DNA of 5,881 bases, taken from contig JAAAOD010000275.1 of assembly GCA_009908535.1 (NCBI GenBank), positions 1-5,881 on the forward strand. The letters are read 5' to 3'. How positions within the stretch are numbered: position 1 is the first letter of the stretch; every line of letters begins with the position of its first letter. The stretch is from Verrucomicrobiota bacterium (GTDB taxonomy: Bacteria > Verrucomicrobiota > Verrucomicrobiia > Opitutales > Oceanipulchritudinaceae). The notes under the pieces are model-generated. The model saw only the letters and a list, made by a program, of their open reading frames with translations, searched no databases and was not told the DNA's origin. The position numbers and the translations under genes are program-made. Below, piece after piece: positions 1-4,668 of the stretch.

Positions 1-86
1 TGACGATCGGCATTTTCGCGCACCAGCTCTTCGCCTCCACCGCCCAGTACGCCCAGCAGGGAAGCGGCGGCGGCGGCAGTGCCTGA
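1..86 (+). CDS. C-terminal end of an unidentified plus-strand protein (partial)
   Basis: Reading plus-strand codons from base 3 gives 27 sense codons and then TGA at 84-86, with no stop before the window edge. The peptide begins TIGIFAHQLFASTAQYAQQG and ends in a serine/glycine-rich tail. About 24 of the 27 codons end in G or C, the third-position bias of real genes in this window, whereas the opposite reading lacks it. The glycine-rich tail looks like a flexible C-terminus. The stop directly abuts the rhomboid stop codon on the other strand. Most of the gene lies outside the window and I do not recognise the family, so no function is proposed. The main doubt is the short length, since 86 bases of open frame can occur by chance in GC-rich DNA. 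Confidence 0.55.
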   Translation, partial: TIGIFAHQLFASTAQYAQQGSGGGGSA

Positions 87-902
87 TCAGCTCCCGGGCA
101 GGAACCGCTTTCCCAGCCCCAGCGCAAGCCCCAGCAGCACCCCGCTGACGAAACCGGTCAGGTGCGCGGTTGTATCGGTGAATTCATCCCCGGTTCCGAG
201 AAAGGCCAGCAGCGCCATGCCGGCGAGGACAGGGATCAGGCTGCGGAGAAGGACCCGGCCGCCCCCCTTGAACTGGCCGTTGCCCAACGGAAAGGCGACG
301 AGCAGGCCAACCGTGCCGAAGACCGCCGTGGAAGCGCCAATGGAGAAGTGCGGCTCCGGCTGGTAAAGGAGAACGTTGAGGAAATTCCCCACCGCGCCGG
401 CGGCAAACGTCGCTCCCACAGCCAACACCGCTCCCATCTGCCGGGCACAGAAGAACAGAAAAAAACCGCCGAAGAGCAGGTTGCTGAGCAGATGCCCGAA
501 ATCGGCATGCAGGAAGAGAGCGGTGAGAACCCGGTAGTGCTCGCCCGCGCGCACGGCATCGGCATCCACGCGGCCCCATTCCTGCAGGACCGGCCAGTAC
601 AGGCTCGCCCCGTAGGAAAGGGTCAGGACAAAGGCCCAGACGAAGACCGGCGCCAACCCGGTCGGGTATTCGTGGGCGACGGGCTCCGGCGGCGGCCAGT
701 AAAAAATCTCCTCCTCATACAGGTCGAGCTGATGGGAGAGGAAATCCGCCTTTTCGGGAAGAACCAGCAGCACCCAGTCCGGACCCTCACGGTCCACCCA
801 GTAATGCTCTCCCTGACTCAGGACCACGAGACCGAAGTCATGCGCGTCCGCGGACGTCGAAAAGCGGCCGATTTCAACGAGGTCCTGCGGCTGCCATGAC
901 AT
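87..902 (-). CDS. Rhomboid-family intramembrane serine protease (GlpG-like)
   Basis: Polytopic inner-membrane protease that would cleave substrates within or beside transmembrane helices. With the ATG at 902 it is 271 residues. Residues 1-75 form a soluble alpha/beta domain resembling the N-terminal cytoplasmic domain of GlpG. A first helix at about 83-101 is followed by a luminal loop with Y123-R124, then H132, H137 and N141 (spacing HxxxxHxxxN as in GlpG H145/H150/N154). The nucleophile motif is G189-A-S191-T, and the catalytic histidine is in AHLTG (H247), followed by G254, for six predicted helices in all. The Ser191-His247 dyad and oxyanion residues are all present, so I predict an active enzyme. 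The residue after the serine is Thr rather than the common Gly. The in-frame TTG at 938 would add 12 residues; I prefer ATG 902 because it has GGTGG at good spacing and needs no rare start. It is the last gene of the cluster; substrate unknown. Confidence 0.9.
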   Translation of the reverse strand: MSWQPQDLVEIGRFSTSADAHDFGLVVLSQGEHYWVDREGPDWVLLVLPEKADFLSHQLDLYEEEIFYWPPPEPVAHEYPTGLAPVFVWAFVLTLSYGASLYWPVLQEWGRVDADAVRAGEHYRVLTALFLHADFGHLLSNLLFGGFFLFFCARQMGAVLAVGATFAAGAVGNFLNVLLYQPEPHFSIGASTAVFGTVGLLVAFPLGNGQFKGGGRVLLRSLIPVLAGMALLAFLGTGDEFTDTTAHLTGFVSGVLLGLALGLGKRFLPGS

Positions 903-965
903 AATCGCCACCGTGTCCCCATCCGGAAACCGCGGCAAGATCCGGTTGCCCTTTCCCCTTGCAGT
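903..965. other. Gap between the 1229-residue gene and the rhomboid gene
   Basis: This 63-base spacer (27 bases if the TTG at 938 is the start) contains purine-rich AAGGGGAAAGGG on the minus strand at about 949-960. I see no hairpin with a T-run that would end transcription between the two genes, which fits co-transcription. Confidence 0.5.
908..912 (-). promoter_or_regulatory. Candidate ribosome binding site for the rhomboid gene (ATG 902)
   Basis: GGTGG on the minus strand lies five bases before the ATG at 902, a normal Shine-Dalgarno spacing. A competing AAGGG at 949-953 lies ten bases before the TTG at 938, so the sequence alone does not fully settle the start. Confidence 0.4.
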
Positions 966-3900
966 CTACTTCAGGAACAGGAGGAAGCGATAAAACTCCG
1001 GAAGGGAGCCCTCGCCCGGATTCGGCATTTCCAGTTCAAAGGCACCGCCGCCGAGGTGGCCCGCTTCCATCCCCTCGTCCGTCGGGAAGGAGGACAGGCC
1101 CGTCGAGGAATACAGCTGGAAACCGATGTCGGAAGCATAGTCGGCCGGGAAGTCGAAGGTGAAGACAAAATCACCGGCCCCGTCCTGCGTCAGCTCGATC
1201 TCCGGCGGTTCTAGATCGACCGGGGGTCCGGCGGGCGTACTGCCGGAATCCAGCGGGTGGGTGCCTTCGAGGGTCTCCTGCAGATCGGAATAGCCGTCGC
1301 CGTCGCTGTCGTTGTAGGCACTGAGCGGCCCCGTGTAGAGATCCTCGAGGTCGTCGGCGATCAGATCGTTGTCCGCGTCCCCGGCGGGAGCGCCGGGAAG
1401 GGAAACGAGGTCGACCGTGGGGATCACCTCCATACCAAGGTCGGCCCCGCAATCCGCGGGCACATCGGTGTATCCGCGGACTTCAAGAACGCTTCCCGCC
1501 GGCATCTCAAACGCATCCGGAAGGACAAAGGGATTTCCCTTGAAATCGACAAGGCTGACGTCCTGGCCGAGGGCGTCGTCGAGCAGGACCGTGCAGCTGT
1601 CCGGCCCCCCGTCGGTGGAACCGGTGATGGTCAGGGCCAGGGTGCTCACGGGCCGGTTCAAGCCCTGGGCAAGGACATAGGCCACGCCCGCGCTGGCGGA
1701 ACCAAGGGTCGTGGCGTCAAAGGGCGCCCCGGGTGCCGCCGTGGGATAACCGGTATCGGCGAGGGAGCCGGTCCGGACGAAGCGCCGCAGGGCCTCCATG
1801 GGTGGGAGAAGCGAGCCGGGATCGTCATTGGCCTGCGCCGCGCTCACCCGGTAGATGGCCTCGGCGACCTGCCGCAGGGCGGAGACATTTCCATTGGGTG
1901 GGCTCTGAATGATGCCGTCGGCGCTGTCGAAGACGATCCCGAGCTGGTAACCGGTATCGACGCCGCCGAACTCCCGCTGCACGTCGCGGAAGGTCGCCAG
2001 GCCCGGTTGCACCGCCCGGCTCCCGTCGCCGGGAGCGGCCGCGAGCGCGACGGCATCCTCGCCGGTGCGGAAACCCGTCAGGGTCATGCGGTCGGCCGCC
2101 GGAAGCAGCCCGCGGGCCTCGAGGATCTGCTCGAGGCGCGCCTCCACCAGAAGGAGAACCAGCGTATCGTACAGGTCGAACGCCCGCACCGTCTGTTCGC
2201 GGGAAAGGGACAGGAGCTGCGACTTGACCGAGCTGACCCATGCCGCCGCCTCGGCCGCCGGATCCCCGCCAGCACTGCCAAAGCTATAGGTAAAATCGGG
2301 TGCCTCCAAATCCGGCGGCATGACAAGGGCGGCGATCTGTCGGCCGATCCGGTTGTCGGGAGCCGCGACATCGACGGGAAAGTTCCGTCCCGTCGCCACC
2401 ACCATGGGCAATCCGTTCTCCCCGGGTGCGATTTCCCCGATCAAGGCGGAGGGATCGGTCACGCCGCTGATACCGTGATCACGGGTGCGGTCGTAGCCGA
2501 GCAGCGAACCGGCGAGGTTGTACAGCCGTACCGGCGTGGCGAAGGCGTCGCCGGGTCCTTCCGTCGCTTCGTCCAGCGATGCGACAAAGGGATCGACCGC
2601 CGACGTACCGTCATGGGATTGGGGCACGGCGACGAGGTCAAAGACGCTCTGCAGGTTCAAAACGCTGGCGGAAGGCGCCGAAGAAGCATTCCCCGGGTCG
2701 GTGCCGGCCAGTTGTTCCTCGAAATCGGAATAGCCGTCCCCGTCGGAATCCAATTCGCGCGACAAGGGGGTGTCCGTGTCGTCGGTGGGCGAAGTTCCCG
2801 CCATCAGTTCCAGAAAATCGGAGAAACCGTCGCCGTCGCCGTCGTCTTCCGATGCGATCGGATCCAGCCCATTGGCGTCCTCGACAAAATCCGGCACCCC
2901 GTCCTCGTCGGAATCCAGTTCACCCGGACCTTCCGTGAACTGGTAGTGCACGGTCTGCATCGGACTCCACTGCGATCCATTGATGCCGACAAACTGCAGC
3001 TGGGTTTCCTCGTAAAACGGGCCCACCGCGTTGCCGGCCAAATCCCACTCTCCGTCCGGCAGGATGCGGTAAACAACGTTCGTGCCTCCGGCCTTGGTCA
3101 GGATCTGCGCCGTCACGCTCTCGCGGTACTCGCCCGAACCAGGCGTGACCTCGAAGCCGGCCTTCAGTTCACCGGCCGCGGGCCGCGGATCATGCAGGGA
3201 AATATCCTCCGTCACCTGGTTGCCGAGGACCGCGACCGTCCCGGCGGGCGGACTGCCGAGGTTACGGGTGACCGGGTTGCCGAGGCCCGCAGCCGGGCCA
3301 CCGAAGCTTTCTTCTTCCGCCTCCACGCTCCCGCCGGGAAGGCTCACTCCGGAGGTCCACACCCCCGTCTGCCAACGTCCCGTCAGTTCGGGATTTTCCT
3401 CAATGAAGGGCGTGTCCGCAAAAAGGAGGACGTTGCTCGCTCCGCCGGGGCTCGCCGGAAGGGCAATTTGCGTCGCGGAATTGAACCCGTTGCCGTCGTG
3501 CTCGAAAAGCTCCGCCGCCTCGACTTTCCCGGAGTCCTCGTCGCTGCTGAAGACGAACAGGTTGCCGTCCGGACGCGCAAGGGCACCCGTTACCGGGAGG
3601 CCCGAGGCGGGGCTCAACAATTGTCCGAACACGGGAGCGGAGGCGCCGTCGAAACTGTATTCGCGCAAACCGGAGCTGCTCATCGGGATCGCCAGCAACC
3701 CGGCCGCCGAACCGTCGGCAAAGGGAAAAAGGGCCGCCGCCGGAGCGGACAGATTGAACGTGCCGATGAGATTGAGCTGGCTGCCATCCCAACCAAACAC
3801 CTCGATCTGGTCGCTGCCGGGCACATGAAAGACAAATTGAAAGGCCCCGGAATCGTCGAAGGACGCATGCACAACCTCCGCACCGGCATTCACGGTAACG

Positions 3901-4655
3901 GTATCGACGAGGTCAAAATCCCCGTCTTCCGTGTAGTAGAGGCGAAAGAAATCCTGCCCCGGCGTCGCGGATTCGCGGTAAAGGCCAAGCATGGGAAGGC
4001 CCTCCTCCACCCAGAAATTCCCATGGCCGCGCTCGGCCTGCGAGGCGATTTCAAAGGTTGTCGAATATTCTTCCATCACCCCGCCGGCACTTCGGCGGAG
4101 AAGGCGGCGGTCCCCACCGCTATCGGTCGGGTCATGAATTTGCGAATACGTTAGAAGTTCCCATGGTGCGGTCGCGGTACTCGTTCCGTCATCATCCGCA
4201 CTGCCCTCCGGAAGGGCCGTCAATTCCCGCGTTCCGACAATGGTGGGATAGAGCGTCTGCGGTACTGGCTCAAGACCGCCGCCGGTGACATCGAACAGGT
4301 TGATCCGGTTGGCTTCTTCCTTGGTCACCGCGACCGCCGCAAGGGCCGAGGGCCCGAAAGGACCCGCCGCGAAGGCGTCCGGTTCGGCGATTCCGCTCGC
4401 CACCGGCGTCAGCCAATTGGTGGCGCCCCCCGAAACAAGGGCCGCCCGCAAGACGCCGTCCTCGCGGTCAAGGAGGACGAGATCGGGCTCGCCGTCGTCG
4501 TCAAGGTCGGGCGAGGCCACCCAGCCCGCCGGCGTTTCCAGCACGGCGTGCGGATTGAGAGGCTGGCCGTGCAGGGTCAATCCCGCAAAGACAAAACCGG
4601 CGGTAAGGAGGACGCGCGCCTCCACGGAAAGGATGGTGGTGGTTTTCTTTTTCAT
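966..4655 (-). CDS. Secreted multidomain protein: propeller, Ig-like and TSP3 calcium loops (1229 aa)
   Basis: Complete 1229-residue protein, ATG at 4655, TAG at 966-968. Domains in order: Sec signal peptide 1-30; probable seven-bladed beta-propeller about 31-450 with an FG-GAP-type DxDxDGxxD loop at 50-58; a linker rich in Gly, Pro and Glu about 435-495; chitobiase/hexosaminidase-C-like Ig module about 499-572; three TSP3-like loops 581-650; an unassigned segment about 665-1090; two more TSP3-like loops 1093-1136; C-terminal beta module 1147-1229. It is acidic and has only two cysteines (C1021, C1069) after the signal peptide, which could pair once exported. No catalytic motif, lipobox or C-terminal membrane anchor is visible. 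I infer a structural, adhesive or ligand-binding protein of the periplasm, cell surface or medium that needs calcium to fold. The start is fixed by an AAGGA eight bases upstream and by the signal peptide that follows. Gene spacing ties it to the FN3-like gene upstream and the rhomboid downstream. The coding call is very secure; the role is inferred. Confidence 0.93.
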   Translation of the reverse strand: MKKKTTTILSVEARVLLTAGFVFAGLTLHGQPLNPHAVLETPAGWVASPDLDDDGEPDLVLLDREDGVLRAALVSGGATNWLTPVASGIAEPDAFAAGPFGPSALAAVAVTKEEANRINLFDVTGGGLEPVPQTLYPTIVGTRELTALPEGSADDDGTSTATAPWELLTYSQIHDPTDSGGDRRLLRRSAGGVMEEYSTTFEIASQAERGHGNFWVEEGLPMLGLYRESATPGQDFFRLYYTEDGDFDLVDTVTVNAGAEVVHASFDDSGAFQFVFHVPGSDQIEVFGWDGSQLNLIGTFNLSAPAAALFPFADGSAAGLLAIPMSSSGLREYSFDGASAPVFGQLLSPASGLPVTGALARPDGNLFVFSSDEDSGKVEAAELFEHDGNGFNSATQIALPASPGGASNVLLFADTPFIEENPELTGRWQTGVWTSGVSLPGGSVEAEEESFGGPAAGLGNPVTRNLGSPPAGTVAVLGNQVTEDISLHDPRPAAGELKAGFEVTPGSGEYRESVTAQILTKAGGTNVVYRILPDGEWDLAGNAVGPFYEETQLQFVGINGSQWSPMQTVHYQFTEGPGELDSDEDGVPDFVEDANGLDPIASEDDGDGDGFSDFLELMAGTSPTDDTDTPLSRELDSDGDGYSDFEEQLAGTDPGNASSAPSASVLNLQSVFDLVAVPQSHDGTSAVDPFVASLDEATEGPGDAFATPVRLYNLAGSLLGYDRTRDHGISGVTDPSALIGEIAPGENGLPMVVATGRNFPVDVAAPDNRIGRQIAALVMPPDLEAPDFTYSFGSAGGDPAAEAAAWVSSVKSQLLSLSREQTVRAFDLYDTLVLLLVEARLEQILEARGLLPAADRMTLTGFRTGEDAVALAAAPGDGSRAVQPGLATFRDVQREFGGVDTGYQLGIVFDSADGIIQSPPNGNVSALRQVAEAIYRVSAAQANDDPGSLLPPMEALRRFVRTGSLADTGYPTAAPGAPFDATTLGSASAGVAYVLAQGLNRPVSTLALTITGSTDGGPDSCTVLLDDALGQDVSLVDFKGNPFVLPDAFEMPAGSVLEVRGYTDVPADCGADLGMEVIPTVDLVSLPGAPAGDADNDLIADDLEDLYTGPLSAYNDSDGDGYSDLQETLEGTHPLDSGSTPAGPPVDLEPPEIELTQDGAGDFVFTFDFPADYASDIGFQLYSSTGLSSFPTDEGMEAGHLGGGAFELEMPNPGEGSLPEFYRFLLFLK
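969..1217 (-). other. C-terminal beta module ending in a 'FYR' strand
   Basis: Residues 1147-1229 start after a proline-rich linker (STPAGPPVDLEPPEIEL). Alternating strands follow (DFVFTFDFP, IGFQLYSSTGLSSF, AFELEMP), and the protein stops at EFYRFLLFLK. The layout is strand, 'xxSSTxLxxF', then a final FYR strand. It resembles a C-terminal module I associate with secreted proteins of Verrucomicrobiota and relatives. There is no GlyGly-CTERM or PEP-CTERM tripartite anchor. The role could be capping or export, but that is inference. Confidence 0.45.
1248..1379 (-). repeat. Two TSP3-like calcium-binding loops (C-terminal block)
   Basis: Loop 4 uses D1093, D1095, D1097, D1101 and E1104, with Leu1098 where the glycine usually sits, so it is degenerate. 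Loop 5 (NDSDGDGYSDLQETLEGTHP) is canonical with D1116, D1118, D1120, G1121, D1124 and E1127. Loop 5 is nearly identical to loop 3 of the central block (DSDGDGYSD in both), which points to copying of the unit within the gene. Confidence 0.82.
1386..2663 (-). other. Unassigned ~425-residue segment between the two calcium-loop blocks
   Basis: Residues about 665-1090 match no family I recognise. The first part (665-795) looks beta-rich with loops. The middle (797-960) is strongly helical: AEAAAWVSSVKSQLLSLSRE, then AFDLYDTLVLLLVEARLEQI and later VSALRQVAEAIYRVSAAQAN. The last part (about 985-1085) reads as a beta-sandwich and holds both mature cysteines, C1021 and C1069. No nucleophile or metal motif stands out. 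Because the calcium-loop blocks lie on both sides, this segment may be the functional head of the protein. Confidence 0.5.
2706..2915 (-). repeat. Three TSP3-like calcium-binding loops (central block)
   Basis: Three copies of DxDxDGxxDxxE. Copy 1 uses D581, D583, D585, G586, D589 and E592; copy 2 D605, D607, D609, G610, D613 and E616; copy 3 D636, D638, D640, G641, D644 and E647. Each is followed by a helix-like stretch and a Gly/Asn-x-(Asp/Ser)-Pro turn (NGLDP, AGTSP, AGTDP), as in bacterial thrombospondin type 3 repeats. The spacings are 24 and 31 residues. These loops normally bind calcium and stiffen stalks between domains. On the DNA they appear as cgtcgccgtcg-like runs, caused by the repeated Asp-Gly codons. 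Confidence 0.85.
2940..3161 (-). other. Chitobiase/beta-hexosaminidase C-terminal-like Ig module
   Basis: Residues about 499-572. The run AGFEVTPGSGEYRESVTAQI, then VVYRILPDGEW, FYEETQLQFVGING and a closing strand MQTVHYQF, follows the pattern of CHB_HEX_C_1-type modules: a proline/glycine-rich opening, a strand with an aromatic residue, then 'the world outside' residues and a closing YxF strand. These modules are usually non-catalytic spacers in surface and secreted proteins. Here it links the propeller to the first calcium-loop block. Confidence 0.6.
3306..4565 (-). other. Probable seven-bladed beta-propeller with FG-GAP-type calcium loop
   Basis: Residues 31 to about 450. The segment opens with PDLDDDGEPDLV, an exact DxDxDGxxD loop (D50, D52, D54, G55, D58) as in FG-GAP/VCBS propellers. 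Seven Asp-Gly or Gly-Gly turns sit between short hydrophobic strands, at about residues 66, 125, 191, 244, 290, 336 and 387. The last four are 46, 46 and 51 residues apart and follow similar strands (FRLYYTEDG, IEVFGWDG, REYSFDG, AELFEHDG). That matches propeller blade length. Only the first blade keeps the calcium loop. The fold is inferred from periodicity, and the blade number could be six to eight. Confidence 0.55.
4566..4655 (-). other. Sec signal peptide of the 1229-residue protein
   Basis: The first 30 residues have a basic start (MKKK, with Arg at 14), a hydrophobic core from about 15 to 28 (VLLTAGFVFAGLTL), and a likely signal peptidase I site after HG at 29-30, leaving Gln31 as the mature N-terminus. 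There is no cysteine nearby, so it is not a lipoprotein. Confidence 0.8.
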
Positions 4656-4663
4656 GCGCCCTG

Positions 4664-4668
4664 TCCTT
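4664..4668 (-). promoter_or_regulatory. Ribosome binding site overlapping the upstream stop codon
   Basis: AAGGA on the minus strand, eight bases before the ATG at 4655. Its first two A residues are the last two bases of the upstream TAA stop (4669-4667). This placement supports translational coupling of the two genes and fixes the start of the 1229-residue protein. Confidence 0.7.

Noticed and set aside
1..13. A minus-strand ATG at 11-13 that could start another gene after the rhomboid
   Set aside because: Only four codons are visible, and the plus-strand frame has the stronger third-position G/C bias through this stretch.
80..100. A small inverted repeat (TGCC and GGCA) around the convergent stops, considered as a terminator
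   Set aside because: The stem is only about four base pairs and no T-run follows on either strand.
162..899. A 245-codon plus-strand frame antisense to the rhomboid gene
   Set aside because: Same in-register antisense effect; the translation is a charged, low-hydrophobicity sequence without motifs, while the minus strand encodes a complete rhomboid.
966..1010. A GlyGly-CTERM or PEP-CTERM anchor on the 1229-residue protein, which would pair it with the rhomboid as a rhombosortase substrate
   Set aside because: The last residues (SLPEFYRFLLFLK) lack the motif, a full transmembrane helix and the closing basic cluster.
2706..2915. Runs of cgtcgccgtcg considered as DNA-level tandem repeats
   Set aside because: They are the reverse complement of alternating Asp and Gly codons in the calcium loops and are explained by the protein.
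1257..4154. A 965-codon open frame on the plus strand, antisense to the 1229-residue gene
   Set aside because: Its codons are exactly in register with the minus-strand codons, so it stays open simply because the real gene avoids TTA, CTA and TCA codons, as high-GC genes do. Its translation is Arg/Gly/Val-rich with no domain pattern. The minus strand has a signal peptide and conserved calcium loops.
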